This document shows, piece after piece, positions 42,031 to 49,593 of a DNA stretch of 62,720 nucleotides. Source of the DNA: CAYQQU01 sp964419545 (GTDB lineage Bacteria > Bacteroidota > Bacteroidia > Chitinophagales > Saprospiraceae); the NCBI GenBank assembly GCA_964419545.1, contig CAYQQU010000034.1:1-62720 (forward strand), in the 5' to 3' direction. The notes under the pieces were generated by a model that was not told where the DNA came from, ran no database searches, and saw only the letters and a program-made list of their open reading frames with translations. The translations under genes and the position numbers were made by a program. Positions within the stretch are counted from its first letter, which is position 1, and each line of letters starts with the position of its first letter.

Positions 42031-42864
42031 TTAGCTCAGCGCCACGTGTTTGAAACCGATGACGGTCAATTGTTTATCCAAAGACTTCAGATATTCGGCA
42101 ACCGACATCTTGTTGTCTTTGACGAACTGCTGATTCAGCAGGGTATTTTCCTTGAAGAACTTGCCGAGTTTGCCCCGGGCGATCTTTTCGAGCATAGCTT
42201 CCGGCTTGCCTTCCTGGCGCGCCTGTTCCATGCCGATCTCGATCTCTTTTTCGATGATCGACGAGTCGACGTCCTCTTTGTCGAGTGCGACGGGGCGCAT
42301 GGCGGCTACCTGCATTGCGACGTCGCGGCCGGCGTCGTGGTATTCCGTTTCCGCTTTGTTCAGCCCGACCAGTACGGCGGCTTTATTCCCCATGTGGATA
42401 TAGGGCGCTATCTGGGGAGCTTCCAGTTTTTCGTAAGCGGACAGTTCAATTTTCTCGCCGATGACGCCCAGCTGCTCGGTCACTTTAGCTTCAATAGTGA
42501 TGCCGTTGTAGTCGAGTTGCAGCAGCGCGGCGAGATCGTCCGGCATATTTTGGAGGGCGAGGTCGGCGAAAGATTTCGTGAGGTTGACGAAGTCTTCGTT
42601 TTTCGCCACGAAGTCCGTTTCGCAGCTCAGGCGTACGATCACCCCTTTGGTGCGGTCGTCGGAAACAGCGGCGATAACCACGCCTTCTTTAGCTTCGCGG
42701 TCGGCGCGTTTGACGGAAAGTTTCTGGCCTTTTTTGCGCAGGTTCTCAATGGCTTTATCGAAATCCCCATCTGCTTCTTGCAGAGCCTTTTTGCAGTCCA
42801 TCATACCTGCGCCGGTCATCTCGCGCAGTTTTTTGACATCAGCAGCAGAAATGTTCGCACTCAT
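42031..42864 (-). CDS. tsf: Translation elongation factor Ts
   Basis: Nucleotide-exchange factor for EF-Tu, 277 residues from MSANISAADVKKLREMTGAG. The N-terminal UBA-like part with TGAGMMDCKKALQEADGD and the core with VIVRLSCETDFVAKNEDF are unmistakable. It starts 43 bp after the rpsB stop, and the operon's terminator begins at its own stop codon. Confidence 0.97.
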   Translation of the reverse strand: MSANISAADVKKLREMTGAGMMDCKKALQEADGDFDKAIENLRKKGQKLSVKRADREAKEGVVIAAVSDDRTKGVIVRLSCETDFVAKNEDFVNLTKSFADLALQNMPDDLAALLQLDYNGITIEAKVTEQLGVIGEKIELSAYEKLEAPQIAPYIHMGNKAAVLVGLNKAETEYHDAGRDVAMQVAAMRPVALDKEDVDSSIIEKEIEIGMEQARQEGKPEAMLEKIARGKLGKFFKENTLLNQQFVKDNKMSVAEYLKSLDKQLTVIGFKHVALS

Positions 42865-42907
42865 GTTTCGTTGTTCTTTATTGAAATAGTTGGATAATAA
42901 TTCGGCA

Positions 42908-43633
42908 TTACCCTTCACTCGCTGCTTCCTTCTCTGCTTTTGCTTTCTGGCGTTCTTCGAGGCCCTGGCGGATGGCTTCGGTGAGGTAATCGGTGATGAT
43001 TTTCACGGATTTGGAGGCGTCGTCATTTGCCGGAATCGGATAGTCCACTTCGTTGGGATCAGAGTTGGTATCGACGATGCCGAAGGTGCGCAGCCCCAGT
43101 TTATGCGCTTCGGAGACGGCGATGTGTTCGTGGCTGATATCGACGATGAAGATCGCGGCCGGCAGCCGGTTGAGGTTGGCGATGCCGCCCAGGACGCGCT
43201 CCAGTTTATTGCGTTCGCGCTCCAGGGTGAGGCGTTCTTTTTTGGTAACGCTGGCCAGGGTGCCGTCCTGCAGCATGCGATCGATGTTCTGCATTTTTTT
43301 GATGGACCGGCGGATGGTCGCGAAGTTGGTCATCATCCCGCCGAGCCAGCGGTCGGTAACGTGGGGCATGCCCACGCTGCGAGCGGCTTCGGCGACGATG
43401 TCGCGCGCCTGTTTTTTGGTCGCCACGAACATGATCTTGCGCCCCGATTTTGCGATCTGGCGCATAGCGTTGGCGGCCCGGTCCAGGCATTCGCTGGTCC
43501 GGTTGAGATCGATGATATGGATCCCTTTGCGCTCCATGAAGATGTAGGGCTGCATTTTGGGATTCCACTTTTTCTTGAGGTGGCCGAAGTGGACACCGGC
43601 GTCGAGCAGGTCTTTATAGTTAGGTTTTTCCAT
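42908..43633 (-). CDS. rpsB: 30S ribosomal protein S2
   Basis: 241 residues. DAGVHFGHLKKKWNPKMQPY, KIMFVATKKQARDIV, RWLGGMMTNFATIRRSI and FIVDISHEHIAVSEA are standard S2 motifs. It sits between rpsI and tsf in the ribosomal operon, with a charged C-terminal tail (ERQKAKAEKEAASEG). Confidence 0.98.
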   Translation of the reverse strand: MEKPNYKDLLDAGVHFGHLKKKWNPKMQPYIFMERKGIHIIDLNRTSECLDRAANAMRQIAKSGRKIMFVATKKQARDIVAEAARSVGMPHVTDRWLGGMMTNFATIRRSIKKMQNIDRMLQDGTLASVTKKERLTLERERNKLERVLGGIANLNRLPAAIFIVDISHEHIAVSEAHKLGLRTFGIVDTNSDPNEVDYPIPANDDASKSVKIITDYLTEAIRQGLEERQKAKAEKEAASEG

Positions 43634-43699
43634 TTTCTGTAAAGATGGCGCCGTCGGCGGCGAGGGAGCCGCCCGGCCTGGCGCGTGAACAAAAAGGAT

Positions 43700-44086
43700 T
43701 TAACGCTTGCTGAACTGGAAGCTCTTTCTAGCTTTCGGTTTGCCGTACTTTTTGCGTTCGACCACGCGCGAATCACGTGTGAGGAACTTCCTATCTTTCA
43801 GCGGTTTGCGGAAATCTTCATTCAATTTCACCAACGCCCGCGAGATAGCCATCCGGATGGCTTCCGATTGCCCTTTGAAGCCGCCGCCGTTGACGTTGAC
43901 GTTGAGGTCGTAGATATTTTCCACTTCCACGGTACTGAAGGGCGAAGTGACGCGGTACTGGATATGCGGCTGCGGAAAATATTGTTTGAAGTCGCGGCCG
44001 TTAATGACGATCTTTCCGTCCCCTTTGGTAAGGTAGACCCGGGCGACTGAGCCTTTTCTCCTTCCCGTTGCATTGATCATTTCCAT
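43700..44086 (-). CDS. rpsI: 30S ribosomal protein S9
   Basis: 128 residues. INATGRRKGSVARVYLTKGDG opens the protein and the basic tail GKPKARKSFQFSKR contacts tRNA in the P site. It follows rplM by 47 bp, the near-universal pairing. The start could be the first or third codon (MEM or MIN). Confidence 0.97.
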   Translation of the reverse strand: MEMINATGRRKGSVARVYLTKGDGKIVINGRDFKQYFPQPHIQYRVTSPFSTVEVENIYDLNVNVNGGGFKGQSEAIRMAISRALVKLNEDFRKPLKDRKFLTRDSRVVERKKYGKPKARKSFQFSKR

Positions 44087-44133
44087 ACTAAAGCTATTTG
44101 CTGGGCAGCGCCGGGGCGCGCCGATTGCTTACA

Positions 44134-44586
44134 TTATAGGTTTAACAATTCCGGCTTTTGCGCCTGGTGCGGATGCACATCGCCTTCGTATACGAACAGT
44201 TTCTTGATCATGGCCCGTCCGAGGCGGTTTTTGGGCAACATGCCTTTGACGGCGATTTCGATCACGGAGCGCGGCTTCTTGGTCAGCAGCTCTTTGGCGT
44301 TGGTGCGCTTCTGTCCGCCGGGGTAGCCCGAGTAGGTGATGTATTCTTTCTGGAAGAGCTTATTGCCCGTCAGGCGCACCTTATCGGCGTTGATGACGAT
44401 GATGTAGTCGCCCGTGTCGATATGGGGCGTGTAGGAAGCTTTGTGCTTGCCGCGCAGCACCTGGGCGATGCGGCTGCACATCCTGCCGAGCACCTCGCCT
44501 TCCGCGTCGATGACGTACCACTTTCGCTCCACTTCTTCTTTCTTTGCCGACCGCGTTTTGTAACTTAGCGTATCCACTTTGTGCAT
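44134..44586 (-). CDS. rplM: 50S ribosomal protein L13
   Basis: 150 residues. RKWYVIDAEGEVLGRMCSRI, TPHIDTGDYIIVINADKVRL and IEIAVKGMLPKNRLGRAMIK are diagnostic. It is the first gene of the rplM-rpsI-rpsB-tsf transcript. A Bacteroidetes-type promoter lies about 63 bp upstream. Confidence 0.98.
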   Translation of the reverse strand: MHKVDTLSYKTRSAKKEEVERKWYVIDAEGEVLGRMCSRIAQVLRGKHKASYTPHIDTGDYIIVINADKVRLTGNKLFQKEYITYSGYPGGQKRTNAKELLTKKPRSVIEIAVKGMLPKNRLGRAMIKKLFVYEGDVHPHQAQKPELLNL

Positions 44587-44910
44587 TTTATTTTAAAAAA
44601 TTTACTTTCCTTCCGCACATCCAGGCGATGGCGTTTTCAAAACAGCTGCAAATGTAGGTCTCTTTAGCGCAAAAAACAACAGATTTTCAAAAAAAGTACT
44701 GTTTCGTTTCCATAAAAAACTGAAAAACAGGCCGATTTTCGCACAGCTGCGAGCATGGCCGCGACAAAAGCGGGCTTTGGTCCAGCCGGTATGATCGATG
44801 CTAACTGCTCCGGCAGCGGCCGCCATAAACCATTTTACCAGGGTGTTGTTTCACCTCAAACTACGGCGGTCCCTTCTCATTACGAAGGAATGGCCTAATT
44901 TTGTTGTGAT
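44587..44910. other. Divergent intergenic region with the rplM promoter
   Basis: 324 bp between rplM and the divergent idi gene. It contains the promoter at 44649-44680 and, on the plus strand, TAATTTTG at 44896-44903 just before idi. No further gene seen. Confidence 0.55.
44649..44680 (-). promoter_or_regulatory. Bacteroidetes-type promoter of the rplM operon
   Basis: On the minus strand GTTG (44680-44677), about 20 nt, then TACATTTG (44656-44649) fits the TTG/TAnnTTTG consensus of Bacteroidetes housekeeping promoters. Transcription would start near 44640, leaving a leader of about 55 nt. Confidence 0.5.
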
Positions 44911-45972
44911 ATGAGCAGAGACACTGAATATAAAACGACCCTTCCAACGACCTCCGATGACGATCCGACCGCGGTAGAACGCAAGCGCGATCACATTGAG
45001 CTGGCATTTCGCTCACAGGTAACTTCCGGAGAGCTGGATCAGCGATTTTACTACGAGCCTTTGTTGTCGCCCCACCCTGAGCCGGGCGCGCTGCCCCGCT
45101 TTCTTTTTTTGGGAAAAACGATGCGGGCGCCCATCTGGGTGTCGAGTATGACCGGCGGAACGGCGCTGGCGGGCACTATCAATCACAACCTGGCGCGCGC
45201 CTGCCGGGATTTCGGCATGGGTATGGGGCTGGGCAGCTGCCGCGCACTCCTTTACAGCGACGAGCACCTGCCGGATTTTGATGTTCGCGACGATATCGGC
45301 GAAGAGCAACCCTTGTTCGCCAATCTGGGGATCGCTCAGGTCGAGCAACTGGTAACCCAGGGCGAGCTTTACCGCATCGACGACCTCCTCGATAAACTGC
45401 GGGCGGACGGACTCATCATCCACGTCAATCCCCTGCAGGAATGGCTCCAGCCGGAAGGCGACCGATTTGCTCAGGCCCCCCTGGCCACCATCGAAGCAGT
45501 GTTGGGCAAAACTGACCGGCCCGTCATCGTAAAAGAAGTCGGTCAGGGCATGGGCTACCACAGCCTCAAGGCGCTTTTCCAACTGCCGCTGGCCGCTGTC
45601 GATTTCGCGGCCAACGGCGGCACCAATTTCGCCAAACTCGAACTGCTGCGCAGCGACGACGCCAAGCGCGACATATACAGCCGCCTGGCGCTGGTAGGCC
45701 ATAGCGCCGCGGAGATGGTCGACTTTACCAACCAGATCCGGGAAGCGCTCGGCGACGATATGCGGTGCCGGCAGGTCATCATCTCCGGGGGCGTTCGCCA
45801 CTTCCTCGACGGCTACTACCTCACCGAAAAACTGCAATTGCCCGCCGTCTACGGTCAGGCTTCCGCCTTTCTGAAGCACGCCCGCGGCGATTACGAAGCG
45901 CTTCACGCCTACGTGAGCACTCAGGTACAAGGCCTGGAACTCGCCAATGCCTTTTTGCGGGTCCGGGCTTAA
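44911..45972 (+). CDS. fni: Type 2 isopentenyl-diphosphate isomerase
   Basis: FMN- and NADPH-dependent enzyme interconverting IPP and DMAPP in the cytoplasm, 353 residues. ERKRDHIELAF at the N-terminus, ISSM-like VSSMTGGTALAGTINHNLAR, GMGLGSCRALL, and AANGGTNFAKLE with SGGVRHFLDGYY are typical. It starts the mevalonate gene set, followed 23 bp later by HMG-CoA reductase. TAATTTTG at 44896-44903 looks like a -7 promoter box only a few bases before the ATG, implying a very short leader; no -33 box was found. Confidence 0.93.
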   Translation: MSRDTEYKTTLPTTSDDDPTAVERKRDHIELAFRSQVTSGELDQRFYYEPLLSPHPEPGALPRFLFLGKTMRAPIWVSSMTGGTALAGTINHNLARACRDFGMGMGLGSCRALLYSDEHLPDFDVRDDIGEEQPLFANLGIAQVEQLVTQGELYRIDDLLDKLRADGLIIHVNPLQEWLQPEGDRFAQAPLATIEAVLGKTDRPVIVKEVGQGMGYHSLKALFQLPLAAVDFAANGGTNFAKLELLRSDDAKRDIYSRLALVGHSAAEMVDFTNQIREALGDDMRCRQVIISGGVRHFLDGYYLTEKLQLPAVYGQASAFLKHARGDYEALHAYVSTQVQGLELANAFLRVRA

Positions 45973-45995
45973 TTTTTTAAGCTATTTTTCAAAAG

Positions 45996-47348
45996 ATGCA
46001 GGAAAAAAAGATATTGGGTTTTTCCAAACTGTCCAAAGAAGAGAAGCTCCAGTGGGTCGCCGATCACTTCTTCGAAGCACCGGAAGAAGCCGCCGCGGAT
46101 TTCAGTCGTTTCTGGCACCCCCAGTCAGAGCTGCAGCAGGTCTTCGACGGCTTCAGTGAGAATACGGTCAGTAACTTTTATTTACCGTTCGGCGTAGCGC
46201 CCAACTTCCGGATCAACGACCGGCTCTACACCGTCCCGATGGTCATCGAAGAAAGCTCCGTAGTGGCCGCGGCCTCGAGCGCCGCCAAGTACTGGTACGA
46301 GCGCGGCGGTTTTCGGGCCGAGGTGCTGTCGACCAAAAAGCTGGGCCAGGTTCACTTCTCCTGGTCGGGCCCGGCCGAAAAACTGCGTCGCCACTTCGCC
46401 GCTCTCGAAAAAAAGATGCGCAGGGACGCGGCTTCCGTCACCGCCAATATGGAAAAGCGGGGCGGCGGCGTACTCGAAATCGAGCTGCAAGACATGACCG
46501 ACCAGGAGCCGGATTACTACCAGCTGATGGTGAGTTTCGAGACCTGTGACTCGATGGGCGCCAACTTCATCAATTCGGTGCTGGAGTCTTTCGGTCAGAG
46601 CCTGAAAACCTACATCGCTTCGCAGCCCGACTTTTCCGGTTCTGAAGCCGAGCTGACCATCATCATGGCGATCCTTTCCAATTATACGCCCGAATGCCTG
46701 GTGCGGGCGGAAGTTTCCTGCCCGATCGAAGCCCTCGGCCCGGTTTGTGAAGGGATGACGGCCGAGACCTTTGCCGAAAAATTTTACAAGGCCGTACGCA
46801 TTGCCCGCATCGACCCGTACCGCGCCACCACGCACAACAAAGGCATCTTCAACGGTGTCGACGCGGTGGTGCTGGCCACCGGCAACGATTTCCGGGCGGT
46901 GGAGGCCGGCGGGCACGCATATGCGGCGCGCGACGGTCAGTACCGCAGTCTGAGCGACTGCCGCATCGATGACGGGACCTTCCGCTTCTGGCTCGATCTG
47001 CCGCTGGCGCTGGGCACCGTGGGCGGCCTCACCCGCCTGCATCCCCTGGCCAGCCGGTCTTTGGAGATGCTGGGGCATCCGTCTGCCGAAGAGCTGATGG
47101 CGATCATCGCTGCGACGGGCCTGGCCCAGAATTTTGCGGCCTTGCGCTCGCTGACCACCACCGGCATCCAGCGAGGCCACATGAAGATGCACCTGCTCAA
47201 CATCCTCAAGCACCTCGGGGCTGCTGAGAACGAGACCAAAGAAGCCATTTACTACTTCAAAGAAAATATGGTGTCGTTTTCCGCAGTACGCGATTTTTTG
47301 GTCCGCTTCCGGGCAGAATCGAAAAAGATGGCTTCACCGGGAAGCTGA
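45996..47348 (+). CDS. Hydroxymethylglutaryl-CoA reductase (class II type)
   Basis: Makes mevalonate from HMG-CoA. 450 residues. The catalytic Glu lies in SENTVSNFYLPFGVAPNF, further active-site residues in HNKGIFNGVDAVVLATGNDF and the catalytic His in QRGHMKMHLLN. Sequence resembles the so-called degradative bacterial class II enzymes, which in Bacteroidetes serve isoprenoid synthesis. It is flanked by idi and a GHMP kinase, supporting that role. Confidence 0.92.
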   Translation: MQEKKILGFSKLSKEEKLQWVADHFFEAPEEAAADFSRFWHPQSELQQVFDGFSENTVSNFYLPFGVAPNFRINDRLYTVPMVIEESSVVAAASSAAKYWYERGGFRAEVLSTKKLGQVHFSWSGPAEKLRRHFAALEKKMRRDAASVTANMEKRGGGVLEIELQDMTDQEPDYYQLMVSFETCDSMGANFINSVLESFGQSLKTYIASQPDFSGSEAELTIIMAILSNYTPECLVRAEVSCPIEALGPVCEGMTAETFAEKFYKAVRIARIDPYRATTHNKGIFNGVDAVVLATGNDFRAVEAGGHAYAARDGQYRSLSDCRIDDGTFRFWLDLPLALGTVGGLTRLHPLASRSLEMLGHPSAEELMAIIAATGLAQNFAALRSLTTTGIQRGHMKMHLLNILKHLGAAENETKEAIYYFKENMVSFSAVRDFLVRFRAESKKMASPGS

Positions 47349-47356
47349 CCACAGGT

Positions 47357-48292
47357 ATGGCGACCCCGCAACCCGATACGGCGATATCTGCGCGCGGCAA
47401 ACTGCTGCTGACGGGCGAGTACTTCGTGCTCGACGGCGCCCTCGCCCTGGCGCTGCCTACCCGGCCGGGGCAGGTATTGCGCGTTTTCCGGGAAGCGCCC
47501 GACGGCCGCTTGCGCTGGCGCAGCTTTGACGAGGAGGAGCGCTGCTGGTTTGAGGGCCTCTTCTCTTTGGAAACGCTGACCGCAACGCAGACCAGCGACG
47601 CGGGCATTGCCGACCGGCTGACCAGGCTGATGCAGGCCATACGTAAGCATCGGCCGGGCTTCTGGCGCCGTTTTGCCGGCGGCCGCATCGAAACGACCCT
47701 AGAATTTCCGCGGGCGTGGGGGCTGGGCACCAGCTCGACGCTGATCGCCGCGCTGGCGCGCTGGTCGGAGGTCGACCCGCACGCCCTGCTGGCCGAAACC
47801 TTCGGCGGCAGCGGCTACGATCTGGCCTGTGCGTTCGCCGACGGCCCTATCCTTTACCAGCGGCGGGCGGAAGGGCCCCAGTACGTGCGCTTCCCTTTCG
47901 AGCCGGTGTTCCGGGACCAGCTGTTCTTTGTTTATCTGGAACAGAAGCAGGACAGCCGGGCTGCGATCGCCCGCTACCGGGAAAAAGTAGCCGACGGGCG
48001 GGCGCAGGTCGCGCAAGTGAGCCGGCTTACCGCCCGGTTGTTACAAGCTGCCGATCTGCCCGCCTTCGAAGCCGTATTGCGGGAACACGAAGCCCTGGTG
48101 TCCGCCGTATTGGGGACGCCCCCGGTGCAGGAGCGTCTTTTTCCCGACTACCGGGGCGTCGTCAAATCGCTGGGCGCCTGGGGCGGTGATTTTGTATTGG
48201 CCGCCAGCCGGCAGCCGGCCGAAGCCACGCGCCGCTATTTCATTGAAAAAGGCTATCCCGTTGTGCTGGCTTACCGCGATTTGATCAGGTAA
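47357..48292 (+). CDS. GYDIA-family GHMP kinase, probable mevalonate-pathway kinase
   Basis: 311 residues. GKLLLTGEYFVLDGALALAL at the N-terminus, the ATP loop FPRAWGLGTSSTLIAALARW, and GGSGYDLACAFADG, which is the family-naming GYDIA motif here as GYDLA. GHMP kinases phosphorylate small metabolites; position 9 bp after HMG-CoA reductase argues for mevalonate or phosphomevalonate as substrate. Which of the two it phosphorylates cannot be read from the sequence. Confidence 0.88.
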   Translation: MATPQPDTAISARGKLLLTGEYFVLDGALALALPTRPGQVLRVFREAPDGRLRWRSFDEEERCWFEGLFSLETLTATQTSDAGIADRLTRLMQAIRKHRPGFWRRFAGGRIETTLEFPRAWGLGTSSTLIAALARWSEVDPHALLAETFGGSGYDLACAFADGPILYQRRAEGPQYVRFPFEPVFRDQLFFVYLEQKQDSRAAIARYREKVADGRAQVAQVSRLTARLLQAADLPAFEAVLREHEALVSAVLGTPPVQERLFPDYRGVVKSLGAWGGDFVLAASRQPAEATRRYFIEKGYPVVLAYRDLIR

Positions 48293-48371
48293 GGCGCCGG
48301 CCGGCAAACTTACTTCGGCAAAAACTGTTACTTTTGTAGAATAAATCTAAATAGGAAAAAAGCTTATCAGC

Positions 48372-48986
48372 ATGGAAAATACTGTAAAGAAGAGCCCGGT
48401 GATGTTGTATACCGAGCAGACGCCCAATCCCGAATCGCTGAAATTCGTGACCAACCGGATGTTGTACAAAGGCACGGCGGATTTTCGCGAAGAAGAACTG
48501 GCCAGGGAATGGTCGCCGCTGGCGACGGAATTATTCGGCCTGCCCTACGTCAAAGGCGTGTATATCTGTAACAACTTCGTCACGATCACCAAGGAATTCA
48601 ATTACGCCTGGGAAGACATCATGCTGAAGCTGAAGGAATTCATCAAGAACTACGTACAAGACGATAAGACGATCGTCAAGGATGGATTCGCCGAGGCGAT
48701 GGCCGAGATCGAAGCCGAGCGCGGCGCCGGCTATCAGTACGACGGCGATGAAGCCGAGATCGTGGCCAAGATCAAAGAACTGATCGAAACGTACGTCAAG
48801 CCGGCCGTTGAGATGGACGGCGGCAATATTGAATTCAAATCCTGGAATCAGGGCTCCGTGGTCGTGACGCTTCAGGGCGCCTGCAGCGGCTGTCCTTCCT
48901 CCACCGTCACCCTCAAGGCCGGCATCGAAGGCATGCTCAAGCGCATGGTGCCGGAGGTGAAAGAAGTGGTGGCGGAAATGGGATAA
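48372..48986 (+). CDS. NifU-like iron-sulfur scaffold protein
   Basis: 204 residues. An N-terminal Nfu_N domain (MLYTEQTPNPESLKFVTNRM, then LFGLPYVKGVYICNNFVTIT) and a C-terminal NifU domain (AVEMDGGNIEFKSW, then GACSGCPSSTVTLKAGIE) whose CxxC binds an Fe-S cluster for transfer to target enzymes. TACTTTTG at 48329-48336 could be a -7 box. A strong hairpin follows the stop. Confidence 0.93.
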   Translation: MENTVKKSPVMLYTEQTPNPESLKFVTNRMLYKGTADFREEELAREWSPLATELFGLPYVKGVYICNNFVTITKEFNYAWEDIMLKLKEFIKNYVQDDKTIVKDGFAEAMAEIEAERGAGYQYDGDEAEIVAKIKELIETYVKPAVEMDGGNIEFKSWNQGSVVVTLQGACSGCPSSTVTLKAGIEGMLKRMVPEVKEVVAEMG

Positions 48987-48992
48987 AAGGTG

Positions 48993-49026
48993 CAGGGGCT
49001 GCCGGCGCTGAACCGGCAGCCCCTGC
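48993..49026 (+). terminator. Hairpin terminator after the NifU-like gene
   Basis: GCAGGGGCTGCCGG (48993-49006) pairs perfectly with CCGGCAGCCCCTGC (49013-49026) around a 6- to 7-nt loop, 7 bp after the stop. The following TTTG is a short T-tract. Confidence 0.7.
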
Positions 49027-49593
49027 TTTGTCAAACTGCGCGTTCCCTAACGGAGATCTACCTTTCACATTTTTTTCGCCGCTGAGCATACTACACTTCC
49101 CTTTTGGATCGTCTTTAGAGCGAACATCAGACAAACACGCTGTACCTTACTTTTTGTCCCAGTTATTTAGTTCTTAACTGCTCCTCTGATAAAAAACTAT
49201 CTTCCAATCATTCAACCTACTTTTCCCCCTAACGTGATCGAAGAAATTGGTTTTCTTCGATTGATGTCCCTTGTTTGTTTTTGCGTCCCGACCAAGTGAT
49301 CGTTTAAACTATTCCCACAGTTATCAGCCGGTAGTATTCCGTTGCTTACGGAAGTCGCCGATCGTTGTTTTCGCCGGATTGTCGCCGAAAGCACCGGCCG
49401 GTTGTTGCGGAACTACCGCCATCAGAAAAAATCACATAATACCGATTGACGGACTGCGCGCCGAGGGTTGTTCCCGGAAACAGCTTGGGCGTAGGCGCAG
49501 CCGATGTACACGCTTTAAACCCGGATTATTCATAGATTAATTTATTGCGAAACCCCATGCAATATCCGGATTAACCAAAAACCGATACAAAGT
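49027..49593. other. 567-bp interval with one palindrome copy
   Basis: Between the NifU-like gene and the metzincin gene. Apart from the dispersed palindrome at 49518-49575 I see no gene, RNA or promoter that I can support. A small open frame at 49271-49540 has no recognisable content and ends inside the palindrome. Confidence 0.5.
49518..49575. repeat. Dispersed palindrome copy
   Basis: Left arm AACCCGGATTATTCATAG from 49518, core with TTTATTGCGAAACC, right arm CATGCAATATCCGGATTAA to 49575. The core and arms match the copy at 32022-32076 with several compensating and non-compensating changes. It lies 18 bp upstream of the metzincin ATG. Confidence 0.8.

Noticed and set aside
19525..48336. 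TAnnTTTG boxes before several genes as full promoters
   Set aside because: Those at 4754, 5904, 19525, 44896 and 48329 lack a matching TTG box at the right distance; only the rplM site has both elements, so the others are mentioned in gene notes only.
49271..49540. Open frame of 89 codons
   Set aside because: Arg/Cys-rich peptide without pattern, ending inside a dispersed palindrome.
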